Below, piece after piece: positions 47,378 to 59,798 of a stretch of DNA of 64,000 bases (positions are counted from its first letter, which is position 1; every line of letters begins with the position of its first letter). The notes below the pieces were generated by a model, which searched no databases, had not been told where the DNA came from, and worked only from the letters and a program-made list of their open reading frames with translations. This stretch comes from Daucus carota subsp. sativus (Eukaryota; Streptophyta; Magnoliopsida; Apiales; Apiaceae). The DNA lies in the NCBI RefSeq assembly GCF_001625215.2, contig NC_030381.2, forward strand, positions 37,198,689-37,262,688. The letters run 5' to 3'. The position numbers and the translations under genes were made by a program.

Positions 47378-49910
47378 CTAAACAGAGTTTATTCCATGAC
47401 GGTATGATCGGCGGTTGTGATGTCTTTTACCATGCCCGCGGTGGCTTGTACCAAATGTTACCGGGTCGAATCCTCTAAGTCTCTCGGACTCAAGTGGATC
47501 GATTACACACTCAGAAGGTGGAACCTGGTATCGAGTTGTATCATAACAATAGGAGTACTGCATGTATTTTTTCCTCAGGTTCTGCATTTTAGTTCTACTT
47601 TCTTTTGTTGTACCTGTAGGAACAGATTGAGACTTGGGCGCAGTATCACATGAGGTCGACATCTCGATGGGATCAACGGCACAACCGTGAAGCACGAAAT
47701 CGGAGAACTCGGCAATGTAAGGGGAATATTTATAATTGACCTTGTATTTACCTCCATTTGTAGCCCAATTAGATCCATCCCAAATAGTAGCATACAAGCT
47801 CATTGGCTTGGAAGGGAAGTCCCCACCCATTGCTTCTGTCTTCTTGACCTCTCTTATAGGAACATTGTCTATGTAAAAGCTGTAAAGCAAGATAAAAACA
47901 TCCATAAACAAACAAGAAAAAACCAATGCTCTTATCATGAAACAAAAACTCGAAAACTTGTGATCAATCCCTGTTCAAAAGTTTAATTATTGAACAAGGG
48001 TAAGAAACAAGGGCAAGTGGAGGTAAGTGACAATACATGATTCATGCAAAGGAATCTCTCAGCTCAATTTTCTTGCAGTTGCACAACATGTCATGAAAAA
48101 ACAAAAAACCTACTAACAGTAACCTAAACAGAGAAATCCAATTACCAAAAAAAGAAAAGAAAAAAGAATAAATTATCTGTGAAGACGCATCGCAATCCCT
48201 TACTCTCCGGGACAAGATCATAGGTTAAAATCCCCAATCCCCTCCCTTTGTCCTTAAAAAACTTATGTAATATACTTAAAAAGCAATTGTAATGGCTTAA
48301 GCTCATATAAATCTATAGAAGTAACATATAAAATTACATACATTATTTCTTAAATCAACTGACGCCATTTTAAAATAATTTACAAAATAATATTAATTCA
48401 TGTTTCTAGAATGTAAAAATTTCAAAGAATTCATAATTGAAAGGCTGAGTAGTATATCAACACTGTTTAGGTTCATAACAAGGACAGCAAGCTTGAATGC
48501 TACAATAGAAATTCTAAATTTATTTTTTCCCAAAAATCTGCAATAACATAGCAAAACGAATAAACAATTCAATATACCCCACAAATACTCTGCAGATATC
48601 ATTTTTTTACATTCAATAACTTTTTAGTGTGTGTGGGCAGAGAGATTGGGAGTTAGCTCTAGACATGTCCTAGCACCAGGAGCACCTTCACTTGTCAAAT
48701 GATAATTGCCAACAAAATGATAAATGCAACAAAATTATAAAAAAGTTAATAAAAACAGAATCTGTAAATAGATTATTCTCAGAAGGTTTCAGTTTCTTAC
48801 ATAATTCTATCTTTGCTCCACAATATACTGTACTGATGAAAATCATCAGAAGGGTCAAACCAGAGACCGTATCTTTCTTCTCTGCCTGCACCTGTGCTTC
48901 CATTTCCATAAACATTGGTCTGAAGTCTCCACTCTTTGCCTCTAATATTCCCCAAAAACTCAAAATCAATCTCATCATGGTTCTTTGCAAACATGTCTAC
49001 ATTCGACATCTGTAATCATATAAAATAAGGAACAACATGGAAAATTGTAACTGACTGAAGCAAAATATGAATGTCACGGACTAACGATCTCTAATTCTCT
49101 ATAAGCTAATCTGATTTGGTTTATCTTTGTATTGTATAATTTAAAAAAGTTTGAATTTCTGGTCAAGTCTGTTAAGATGAAAATCTTCTTAAAAATCGAT
49201 CAAGATTAGAACTTTATTAACACACAAAATATATAGAGCTTTGTTGCAAAAGTTTTCAGAAAATTTATTAAAGCAGTGTGTATGCATTCAAAAATTAATA
49301 AACTTCAACTACATGACCAGAAGTAATTCATCAGCATAGGATACAATACACACACACACCATAAATAAGGCTCTTATTGAACAATTCAAACTGGAATGGA
49401 GGTATTACATACATCAAGAATAAAGCAGCTTTAACATAACGGCTCAAATTTTTGGAATACATAATAGAGCAAACAGTAAGAATCACACAAACACACACAC
49501 AAATTGTGATTCAGCTAATGCTTATAAAAACTTACATAGAATGCAACAACCACCCCAGCTGTGTAATCTGCTGGTAACTTAATTGAAGCACTAAAGAATC
49601 CATGTTTATAGAGGTCATGAGATACAAATCCAGAGCCTGCAAATTCATACACCCCAAGATATATAAGGAAAAAAAAAAAGGACAATCTTTAAGCTACAAC
49701 AACAAAGACAAGAACTTTAAAGTAAAGACCTGTTCTTTCATCAAGAGAAAGGTGAGCTGATTTTCCATCTTGAAGAATCATGAGATTACTATCACCAAAG
49801 AGCTGTGAGTACCCTTCTTCAAATGAAACAATTGGAAGATTTCTTGATGACCCATGAGCCAAAACAACAACAGAACACATTACAAACAAATTCACATACA
49901 AGTTCACCAT
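47378..49910 (-). CDS. XTH: Xyloglucan endotransglucosylase/hydrolase, copy 2
   Basis: Exons in transcript order: 49910-49730, 49636-49536, 49009-48801 and 47879-47378. It encodes the same 330-residue protein as 39950-42482, including the [10 protein letters not shown] active site, signal peptide and basic tail, and all splice sites are preserved. About 3.2 kb of upstream DNA was duplicated with it, so both genes should have the same promoter at first. Both are predicted functional; no inactivating change is visible in either. Its upstream neighbour sequence beyond 53078 differs from that of copy 1. Confidence 0.95.
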
Positions 49911-50103
49911 TTTTTCAGCTATGTTTCTGCTCAGTCTCTCCCTCTTTTTATGGATTTTCAAGAATTCGGAAGAAGTCACAATCTCTCCAGAGAGAGAGAG
50001 AGAGTTTATTGGGATTTGGAGCTTGAGAGAAGAGTGTGATAACTGATAAGCTCTGAGCTGTTCACAACTTGGTGACACTTTTGGAAAATATTGTAGTCAC
50101 TGC

Positions 50104-50358
50104 TACTCCCTCTGTCCCAGTCAATTGTATACGTTTCTTTTTCACTGCTCGACACGCTTTTTAAGGCACTTATAAAACATAGTTCTACAACTTATTTTTA
50201 AGATTTTCTTTTTTTGTATAAAATTATAAATGTTATACTTTTATACAGAAAAAGAAAAATTTAAAAATAATCTACAGAACTATACTATATTGAAGCATTA
50301 AAGTCCGTGCCGCGCCCCCGTCCCCCAATGTATACTATTGACTGGGACGGAGGGAGTA
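50104..50358. mobile_element. Stowaway-like MITE in XTH copy 2 promoter
   Basis: Duplicate of 42676-42930, 194 bases upstream of the start codon of XTH copy 2. Confidence 0.85.
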
Positions 50359-51153
50359 GTTGTATAAGCTAAACTTGCATTTTGGGGGGCTATAGCCTAT
50401 AATCACTTATTTAATTTTCTGATTAGTTAATTGTTGTGCATTGTGGTCATGCATTAGTGGTGGTTACTTGTCATGTCATTTTAGCGGTTCGTTCTTGAAA
50501 GTTTAGGCTCCTAGAAGTCCTAATCAACAACTCCATTTTGGCTTAACTCCCACTTTCATTGTTGATGTGTCGGACAAATTTGCTTAATTTATGGGCTAAA
50601 TAGAACTAAAATATGCAAGTCATTAAACAATTATCTTCCACGATTATTAGGGGCAGAACCTTTATCTTAATATTGACTGAACGAAAAATTTTAAACTAGA
50701 AAATGGGGTCGCGGAGCATATGTTTTGGGGCGATAAAATTGAGAAATTATTGTTTCAAATATATTACTAAAAATTAAAATAAGTGTAAAATTATTATTTA
50801 AATTTTTTTATTCTTACAAACTGTTTTTACTCGAATCGTTGTCTTGACTAAGTGATAGTATTTCTCTTTAACCTCTCAACTTATGTGTAAAAAATTGATG
50901 ATTAAAAAGAGATAGAAAAAAGTTTAAAGAAAGTAAAATAGGGCCGGAACACTTTCGGGTATAAACAATTTTGCACACATAATTTAATCTGAAAGAAAAC
51001 TGTGAAGTGTTCAAAGAATTATGCAGGCACAAAGTGCGCATGTAAAGGTTTGTTAACTAGAGTAGTATTTTCATGCTCACAGAGCTTACTGCCACCAGCA
51101 AACTAATCCTTTTCTTTTATGATTCCACCAAACTAATGTTTGGTCCAAAAATA
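50359..51153. other. Upstream region of XTH copy 2
   Basis: Same as 42931-43726 apart from one T fewer in a T run. No gene seen. Confidence 0.4.
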
Positions 51154-51373
51154 TACTCCCTCCGTCCCTCTCAATTCTTAATATTGAGGGACGGGGCGTG
51201 TCACGCACTTTAAATTCTTTAATGCGTCTAAAAAACATAATTTTATAAACTTTTTTAAAAAATTTCTTTTTCTGATTAAAAAAAAGTTATTGAACTATGT
51301 TTTATAAGCGCATTAAAGTACATGTCAAGCAGTGAGGAAGAAATGTTAAGAAATGAAAGGGATAGAGAGAGTA
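51154..51373. mobile_element. Stowaway-like MITE (copy 2)
   Basis: Duplicate of 43727-43946. Confidence 0.65.
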
Positions 51374-52164
51374 TACGATTTTTATCAATAAAATATATTA
51401 ATAAGAAACATATTTTTTTTGAAATTAATCCGTATTTTGGGAAAAACTTCGGAAGATTTCCGTCCATAATGCCCATTGATGAGCCTTGTTTTGAGGTAGG
51501 TGATCACATGAGTGCTATGATTTGACTTCTTTTGAATCAAAAGTTTGGATGAGAAATAAAGTGGCCAAGATTATCACAGACGAAATTGATGATAACAATT
51601 ACAAAAAGAAATTACAGGCAAGAAAAGCTAGCACAAAGGCTTTAAAAATAGTCCACAATATAATACTACTACTAGTGCAAATCATGGTCCATGGATAATT
51701 GGATATTCGTAATTAATTTTGGGCAAAAGGGACACGGGTGGCAATCCAGAGGGAGGCGGCGACTTGAGTACATTCTTCCCAAAATGCCCTCGAACATTCC
51801 CCGAATTACTGATTCTGCCCTCTCAAACTGTACGTTAGTGGTGGCCAGATAATACGTGTAAGAATTTGGACATTTCTTTAAGATTTTTTCTTTTTTTGAT
51901 ATGCTCCAGATAACATTTACTAATTCAATTTAGGTGGGCGCTCCTCAGACATGTATCGCGTGGGCCTGCGCCTTGCACTTCAATTGAATTGAATTTTTTC
52001 TTATAAAGTCGAGATTTTAAATACTTGTTCTGGCCAAATATACGCGGTTTATTTTGGTTCACCTGATTTGCAGGCTACCACGTGAGCTCGTGGGTTTACC
52101 GGTGCGCATCCAAAGGGTAGCGACTGCGGATCCCTACGTTAAGGGGAAAAAAATTCATCAAATA
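51374..52164. other. Distal upstream region of XTH copy 2
   Basis: Same as 43947-44737; no gene or element recognised. Confidence 0.3.
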
Positions 52165-52427
52165 TACTCCATCCGTTTCAAATTACATGTCCACTTTCAA
52201 AAAATCACATAATTTAAGAAAAGTGGATTTTGAGAAAAAAAAAGATGTATTAAGTTATTAATTGAACCTAATATGTGGTATATGGTTGATCGTGAAAATA
52301 TAAATTTGAAATAGGTAAAAGAAAGTTGATTTTGGAAATTTAAATTTACATTGAAAGTTGAAGTGTACAAGTATTTTAAAACAATTTTTTTTTAAAAGTG
52401 GATATGTATTTTGAAACGGAGAGAGTA
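52165..52427. mobile_element. Stowaway-like MITE (copy 2)
   Basis: Duplicate of 44738-45000. Confidence 0.7.
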
Positions 52428-53078
52428 CTGTTTAGATATTTTATTTAGAATGTTTTTATTATTCATGCTTATAAATAAATTCTATCATATATTGTTTAGG
52501 CATTTTAATTATCCCTTTGCCTCTCGGTTTAGCAAAGGCCTCCACATCAGCTCGACTAGCCGTTGTGTACGCATTTTATTGTACAATGATGGAGGAGAGT
52601 GTGACACGGCCAAATTGAAGGAGCTTTACTGCAAAATTAGCAGCGTCTGTCACGGCTGAATAGATGACTTGGGAATATTATTTTTTTATTATCCTCACAG
52701 ATTCACACGGTCGCTTAATAATTCTCCGACGCCCTACAGCCACAGAGAAGATGGTCCAAACTCCTACTCAATGTTCATGATAATCTTTTGCGAATTTTTA
52801 TCGTTCAAAATTTTAAAATATTTAGGTTGTTTTCACTTGGAAAAAATGGATTGAGGAGAATAAATTTCTCATTATGAATATTGTATGAAAACATGATTGG
52901 ACAAATAAAATGAGTACAGTATATCTTTCAAAACATGTGAGTTAGATTTCTTATTTTAAATAATTGAAATGGAATCGTTAAAAGAATGAAAATTATAAAC
53001 ATTTCTCTAATCACCCATAATTTGGAGTACAAATTTCATTTCAAAAATTTGTACATTATATCGAAAACCCACCACATC
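52428..53078. other. Right end of duplication copy 2
   Basis: Same as 45001-45651. No gene recognised. Confidence 0.4.
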
Positions 53079-53098
53079 GGAAAAATATACATCATAAG

Positions 53099-53686
53099 CA
53101 GTGGCGGATGTAGTGGTGCATGGTGTGTCACGTGACACACCATTATTTAAAAAAAAAAAGAATTTTTCTTTTTTTGCCGGCTTATACAAAAGATGGTGTC
53201 TCATTTGTTGTATTTTGCTGATGAATAAAATAAGTTTATTATACTTTATATGTTTGTGAAATTGTCAAAGAGAGATTATTCTTTTATTTTGAGTGGCCTA
53301 TTACTCCCTCCGTCCTATTCATTTGTATACAATTTTTTTTGGGACGTCTCACCAATTGTATACATTCCAAAAGTAGTAAATTTTTATAATATAAAATACC
53401 ATTACACAAACTATTTTTTCCGCTATCTCCATTATATAATAATATAAACACTATTACTTCCACTACTTTCCTTCATTATCTCAAATCTATTATTAAATAT
53501 AAATGGGTCCCACCACTATGCCCACTTTTCATTTAACTTTACTCATTTTTTACACTTTTTCATCGTGTCGTGTCCCATTTTTTACACCTTTTTCATGGTC
53601 TTCACGCAAAAGGTTAATAATACATTTTTAATGTCTTGACTATTAATGGGTGACGCACCATTTATAAAATTATGTATCCGCCACTG
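53099..53686. mobile_element. Non-autonomous hAT element with 8-bp target duplications
   Basis: Ends CAGTGGCGGAT and ATCCGCCACTG are inverted repeats. ATCATAAG lies directly outside both ends (53091-53098 and 53687-53694), a perfect 8-bp target duplication, the hAT signature. Further inwards GTGTGTCACGTGACACACCA at the left pairs partly with GGGTGACGCACCA at the right. No transposase is encoded. A truncated Stowaway-like MITE is nested from 53302. Confidence 0.85.
53302..53580. mobile_element. Truncated Stowaway-like MITE nested in hAT
   Basis: Starts TACTCCCTCCGTCCTATTC and shares interior blocks (TATCTCAAATCTATTATTAAATA, then GGTCCCACCACT) with the elements at 35209-35508 and 60392-60698. 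The expected right end GGACGGAGGGAGTA is missing. Confidence 0.55.
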
Positions 53687-53862
53687 ATCATAAGTCATAA
53701 CACGTATATATTTAATTGGTAATTTTTCTAATATTAATATAATATACAAGACCGTATGCATATATATACATCCACAAATTAATACTCCAATTGCAGCAGG
53801 AATGTCTAAAACAACCATTTTCCTCTTATCCTCTTCATCGGAATCATTTAAAATTGTTAGGT

Positions 53863-54182
53863 TGTGTTTAGTTGGATTGAATGAAATGGAGGGAGAATGA
53901 AATAAATTTTATACTCTAAGATGATGATGTTGATAAAAAAATGTATATAATTTTTATTCGTTCGATCATTCCATTCCAACTATTTTAACTATAATTCTAA
54001 CCTATATATTTTGGAAGGAACGCTTATTCCATTTCTATATCATATTTCCTTACAATTTTTCTCACAAGAAATTTAAATATATTCATATTTTGTCACTATC
54101 ATCTCATACTTTCTTCTTTTTCTTTAAATTTGTATATAATTTTTTATTTTATTCTCCCCTCGTTCCACCCCAGCAAACATTG
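53863..54182. mobile_element. MITE, TTGTGTTT family
   Basis: Begins TTGTGTTTAGTTGGATTGAATG and ends near CCAGCAAACATTG. Its interior (ATGATGTTGATAAA, CATTCCA, CTTACAATTTTTCTCACAAG) matches the copy at 14307-14590. No coding sequence. Confidence 0.5.
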
Positions 54183-55478
54183 TCCGAGTTGTCACTGCTA
54201 GATTCAGAAGCTAGTGTTATGGATTTGGGCCCTGAACTGCTTTGTTGGGACTGAGGCCCAAGTTTGGTTTTCTACAAACTTATACTATCCTACCCTATTG
54301 GCCTTATAAAGACATGGATTCAAACGTCTGAAAATTAATATATTTTCTCACAAATTCATATTAATTCTTTACATAACTTATCACACCAATCAAGTTTAAT
54401 ATAATCATTCTATCTCTAAAGTCATATAAACTCTACCTGTATATATTTCAACCTCAATCGTATTCTACTTCTCAGCATGTGTGTATCATATACTTGAATA
54501 TCATACTCTCTTTCTCCTTTATAATTTTTAGCAGTTAAAAAAAGTGGATCAAATAGTCTGTCATTCTCACGCTTATATAAAATGTGGAATATTGCAGGCT
54601 CAGATAACAAGATCCTTTGATCCTAATTCCTAACTAGTGTTAATATGTTTCACCGAACTGAAATTGACAAAAAATAAATATTTAAGCAAGGGTGAAAACA
54701 ATCATCAAGTGATGCCAAATTGAGCATATAAAAGGCCTCCACTTGCAAAAGAGAAGTTTATAATTGGCCCCTGTGCATTTGCAAAATCCAACTTCTGCAC
54801 AAAACTCCCTGACATCAGGTCTTTATACTAGTTATAATTTACTCTGTAGATGAGAAATCGAAATCTAAATTAATCGATTAATCTACTTAACCTACTGATT
54901 TAATATTTTTTTAAAATTTATTAAATTTTTCTCGATACGTCAGAAAATTATAATCAAATCAGAATGTAATCGATAAATCGGCAACATATTTATACACGTC
55001 TGAAAGCCTAATTCACAAGAGTTGATAATTTGATAAGAGCTATAAAATGAATACAATGAGGATTATGATTTTTTTTGCATTTTGTATGAGAAAATATCTG
55101 CAAATGGGGTTTCTAAATTAATAATAAAAAGATTATTTGGCTTTTGAGGATTATACATCATTAGCACTTGCATGCTTCCAACTTGCGTTTTACTATTGTT
55201 TTAGCAAGAAATTTAACCCTTTCTTTCCTGAACTCCAACTACAGTGCTGAAATCAGTAAAAACATTTCATGATATAAAGCATTCCCACATCTTTTACAAC
55301 ACTGAAATAGTACAAATTATAACCAAAATCAGATCAAAAGTAAAATTCTAAAGTTCACACTCATCTCCAAACTTTGTCTAGGAGTCACTGTACACAGAGA
55401 ACATAGGGTCAGGAGATATTCATATTGAGTGTAGCTAATGAAAAGAAAAAAACACCTCAAGAAGGTGTCGATGACGGT
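54183..55478. other. Intergenic region downstream of the zinc-finger gene
   Basis: AT-rich DNA with no gene or recognisable element. The right part (about 55200-55478) probably contains the 3' untranslated region of the minus-strand zinc-finger gene. Confidence 0.35.
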
Positions 55479-56249
55479 TTAAAGTTTCAAAGTGAGATCA
55501 GGTTGAGAGGATTCTGGTTGAGGCGGTGGGCGCTGTGGAGCCATGGACACAAAGTTCGAAGTTTGTCCCAAGTCAAAACCAGATGACACATTAGCGATGC
55601 TTCTCTGTTCAATTTGTCGAAAGCTACCTGGCCAAAACATTTCAGCTTCATCTTCCTCTACAAACATTGGCAATCCACAGAATCCTTGGTCAAATTTTGC
55701 TCCACCCCTGGCCACATGAAAAGGAGGCCTCACCTGTGGTCCAACTCCATGATGCATGGAGGCATGTGCTTCGATTCCTAAAGACCTAAACGCAGAACCA
55801 TGCAGTGGAAGAGATGCCAAGCTTGCATACCTATCCGATAACATTCCCATCCGCATTGCCCTCTTTGCTATTGTCCTCTCTCTTTTGTGTGCATTTTGAT
55901 GTCCCCCTAGGGCCTGCGAACTGTAAAACTTCCGCCTGCAATAGTTGCAAGAGAAAACTCTAGGCATTGTTCCTGGTGGCAAATGGGGAGGATTTTCCTC
56001 AGTGTTATGATCATGCATATGTGTATCCTTTGTTTCATCCACATTAGAAGAAGTGAAACCAAGAGTTAGGTCAAGAGTATTGATTCTTGGACCAGTTTGA
56101 AGCTGTATGGAATTTGTGAGGCTGGAGGAAGTTGTGGTGCTGTGATTGGACCCAGGGGATTTATCTTGGATGGATACGTTTGAAGCTACATGGCTGCTGA
56201 CTTCAGATTCGTCTTCAGATTCAAAAGTCTTATTTGGTGGCTGCATCAT
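55479..56249 (-). CDS. C2H2 zinc finger repressor, ZFP4-like
   Basis: 256 residues from the ATG at 56249. A single C2H2 finger (Cys101, Cys104, His117, His121) carries the plant-specific QALGGH signature in FYSSQALGGHQNAHKRE. EAR-type repression motifs lie before the finger (LDLTLGF, 59-65) and at the very C-terminus (DLTLKL). With EDEAEMFWPGSFRQ near residue 200, this layout matches the Arabidopsis ZFP4 group of nuclear transcriptional repressors. The open frame continues upstream to 56303 without an ATG, and an acceptor-like CAG lies in that stretch, so there is probably an intron in the 5' leader. The leader exon may lie further right, around 58.6 kb. No stop or frameshift is seen. Confidence 0.9.
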   Translation of the reverse strand: MMQPPNKTFESEDESEVSSHVASNVSIQDKSPGSNHSTTTSSSLTNSIQLQTGPRINTLDLTLGFTSSNVDETKDTHMHDHNTEENPPHLPPGTMPRVFSCNYCRRKFYSSQALGGHQNAHKRERTIAKRAMRMGMLSDRYASLASLPLHGSAFRSLGIEAHASMHHGVGPQVRPPFHVARGGAKFDQGFCGLPMFVEEDEAEMFWPGSFRQIEQRSIANVSSGFDLGQTSNFVSMAPQRPPPQPESSQPDLTLKL

Positions 56250-59200
56250 GGCAAGAGAAGCGATATTGGATGCTTTGAGTCTGTTCCACGCTAAAAAGAC
56301 CACGAGGATAATCGATCAAAATGATTGTAGTGGTTACCCAGAATACTGTGCCTGCACCTATTCACAACTTATTATTATTAGACGTAGGGAGCCAACTACC
56401 TTTTCAAATGAAATAAACAACCTACCTGAACAACATTGCAGTGATATCAAGACACCTTAACCATGCAATTAATACAAATTTACTGCATAAAAGTTACCAT
56501 TTCTCTATTTCTCAACCCGAGCTGTAATTTAAAATAATTAGTAATGACGACTTATCATTTTTCAAACAAACGTCATCTAAGAACTGTTTATATGCAAAGA
56601 TCAGATGGCCTGAATGTAACATTACTTAACCATTTTTGTATAAATAAACAAGCATATGCAAAGATCAGATGGCCTAAATGTAACATTACTTAACCTTTTT
56701 TGTATAAAGAAACAAGCATGCGGGTGACATTGTTTCCCGAGTCTCAGCACTTACATTTATGTAATAATAAATCAAACCAGAGAAAAAGAGAGAAAATAAT
56801 TAAATTCACCAGATGTGGTTTATAAAGTATCTGAACCAATAATATCCTATGGGGAAAATGGCATCTTACACCAAACTTTATATTTACTTAACAGTTGGCT
56901 TCAAATTATTAGACAGTCTAAAAAGAAATCTGGTGTTCCAGCCATTAGTAGGCAAAGTGTCTCTTGCGCATGCCTTCATCTTGTTCTTCTGCAAAGGTAA
57001 AAGCAAGGCCGTTCTCAGGAATTTTTTCTGATTTGCGAGTATGAACTTGAAAGAATATCTTCAACAGTGACCCCTAAGGAGGTCACGATAGCATTGCTGT
57101 TGAAGAGATGGAAAACATGAAAGAGATTTCTTGTTTATATTTGGGTTAGGCTAGATGCATCTTACGGTGGTCCAGGCCTCCATGGTAACCAGGTGATTCG
57201 TCTTGCACAACGAAACCAGGTTATCAAAAACATGTGGGAAGTCTCCTGGGAAAACCAAAAGGAGATGTACCAAATTGCGTAACAATTTGTGTGATAATTT
57301 GTTCATTGCAGGCTACAAATAGTTTTATGCAATCATAGTCGACAGAATCAGGGTTAGTAGACTCAGTACCATCAACTGAATAGATGAGAAGGGGGAAGCA
57401 CATATAATCATGGAGTAAGTGGTACCAAGTAACAATGTTCACTATCGGTAAAACATTGGCCACTGAAGTAATTTGTGATAAGGAAGTAAGAGTACAGATC
57501 AGACTTCAGAGCATTTCAAAATAGTCCATACCTAGAATTAAAATCAGCAGGGTATGGCTTAGTAAAAGGTGCTAGAATATATATCAATACTTATCTTCGG
57601 GGACATTTGAGAATTTATAATAAGAGCACCGTTTTCGGGTGCAGCATCCAGAGTTTCAATCATGAACAATTAAGAAAAAAAATAAAGGTTTTTATGGCCA
57701 ATAAAAAGCCAGGGATTTCTTTTCGGACTTTTCAAGGGATTCACTCTTGTCAATAATTTCTTGGCTATATCAATTTCACCATGTGTTTCAGACTATTCTT
57801 GGATTTACCTCTCATCAATGATTCTTGGCTATATCGATTTCAGCTGGGGCTATAGCCAGCTTGCTCTCACTGACTAATCTCCTACAAAATAAAGATCTGA
57901 TCCTAATTGTATGCAGATACAATTGTTTTTGGGCATATAACATACCAACATTGGCGAAATTTGAGGAGGTAGCATAATATTTTGAAATGTTTAGATTATC
58001 AAACATAAACATCCAAATGACTAATAAACATGTAGAGAAAGCCCCTCGACCTTCGATTCCACCACAACATCTTTTCAATCCCCTCCAGACTTTCAAAAAT
58101 TCTCATACATGGAAAACAACATAGTTGGCGGCATAGATCGGACTCTAGGTTTTCAGAATTAAGAACTAATGGAGGTCAATAATTAAATGGTAAAGACCTT
58201 AATAAATAAGGGATTTGAGACCAGTCCAAATAAGAGTTTCATGTTTAGTGTCAAGTATAATAGTCTTCCTGCAGCAACACAAATATTCATTCATACACAC
58301 TGCAATTTTCATCTTTTGCACAACTTATTTTCATCATAAAGCTAGTAGGAGATTCAATTGGTATCCAGGTTTCACTAACAGAGACCTAGTTTGCAGAACT
58401 TCAAAACACAAAATTAAACCACAAGTCCATCAAAACCAGAATCAGTCCTCTAATCAAACTTAAAAACAACCTTTACCTCAAAATTATCCAATAAAATAGA
58501 AAACCCTTTAAAATATTTCCAAATAAAAACTAAAATTCACACCAACATATCACTTAAGCACAAGTAATAACAAATAATTATGCAATCAATCAAGAAACAT
58601 GGCAAAAAAAGAGAAAGATTAAAGATTCATACTGTGTGGGTAGAAGTTCCTGGTTAATTCAGGCTTGTATGCTTGAGTGAATCTTGATGAGAATATGATT
58701 ATCAGAAGACAAGACAGAGCAAGTTTTATAAGTCTTTACCAAATTTAGTGAGAAAAGAAAATGGAAAGGGATAGAGATAAGATCATATGTAGTAGTCCTA
58801 TATGATATAAGAAAGAGGGAGAGAGAGTGGAGGATGTTGAGTGTGAAGTCAGAATTAAAGCAGATGAGACATTTAACCAATGAAAGTACTGTTGGAGTTC
58901 ACATTTATCAGAAACCAAAAGCATCCTATACTAATCTGTTCCCCTTATCTATTCATGCTTCACTAGTAGTTTGGTGAAAGGTACAGTTCCTTAAGATACT
59001 GTAGTATTATACTACTTTACATCTTCATCACAGTGAATATCCCATTTTACAGCTACATGCTGTATCATGTTTTCAATATTTACCCAAAGCAAGTATACCA
59101 GCCTCAAGAGCTTACTGCCAAGTCCCGACAGACAAGATACAGAATTCATTACCTCACCTCGTTTTTTCACTAGTCGGCTTATCGAACTGATAAATTTTTT

Positions 59201-59260
59201 ATTATTTAAATAATTATTTGATTAATTTTCAATCATCTTTGATTAATCTTTATTATGATT
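56250..59260. other. Probable leader intron and promoter of the zinc-finger gene
   Basis: No coding gene is recognised. A direct repeat of about 70 bases (ATGCAAAGATCAGATGGCC..., then AATGTAACATTACTTAACC) occurs near 56593-56650 and 56656-56712. The interval probably includes the 5' leader intron and promoter of the zinc-finger gene. A GA-rich stretch at 58810-58830 could lie near its transcription start. Confidence 0.35.
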
Positions 59261-59797
59261 TGGGTTAATTATCTGGTCACTGAAGTGGGTTTAATGTATC
59301 AAGATGGTCACTACACTGAAAAATATATTAAGATGGTCACTAAAGTCACCATAAATATCAAACAAGTACCTTGAAATATTGGTTCAATAAATAAAAATAT
59401 TATTTATAGAGTTTTACACATCAATTTTGAATGTTATCGCAACCAACTGAAAGATTATGACTTCTAGTATTTATGATAATATATTTAGATTTTATCAAGT
59501 TTATTTATTATTTATTTTTACTATATAGTTATTTTCTTTGTTTTAATTAAAAAATAATAAAAATAAACTTGATAAAATCTAAATATATTATCATAAATAC
59601 TAGAATTCATAACCTTTCAGTTGGTTGTGGTAACATTCCAAAATAATGTATAAAACTCTATAAATAATATTTTTAGTGCTTGAACTCATATTTCGAGGTA
59701 CCTGTTTGATATTTATGGTGACTTTAGTGACCATTTCAGTTCAGTGACCAACTTGATACATTAAACTCATTTGAGTGACCAACTTAATAATTGACCC
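59261..59797. mobile_element. Foldback MITE with ~250-base arms
   Basis: The left arm (about 59261-59520) and right arm (about 59545-59797) are inverted copies, for example AACTTGATAAAATCTAAATA at the right against TATTTAGATTTTATCAAGTT at the left, separated by a short AT-rich loop. ATTATGATT at 59252-59260 and ATTATAATT at 59798-59806 could be a 9-bp target duplication with one mismatch, which would suggest a Mutator relative; in AT-rich DNA this is weak. No coding sequence. A transcript would fold into one long hairpin. Confidence 0.75.
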
Positions 59798-59798
59798 A

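Larger units (their letters stand above)
45689..53078. repeat. Direct segmental duplication, copy 2 (7.4 kb)
   Basis: Near-identical to 38261-45651. Its left edge starts inside the right part of the MITE at 38121-38424. Its right edge stops after CCACCACATC; beyond that lies unduplicated sequence GGAAAAATATACATC. Confidence 0.97.

Noticed and set aside
56250..56303. N-terminal extension of the zinc-finger gene
   Set aside because: Starts with GTG and has an acceptor-like site inside; the ATG pair at 56249 and 56246 fits the family better.
57815..58096. 93-codon minus-strand frame upstream of the zinc-finger gene
   Set aside because: No homology I recognise, and it lies in the probable leader-intron or promoter region.
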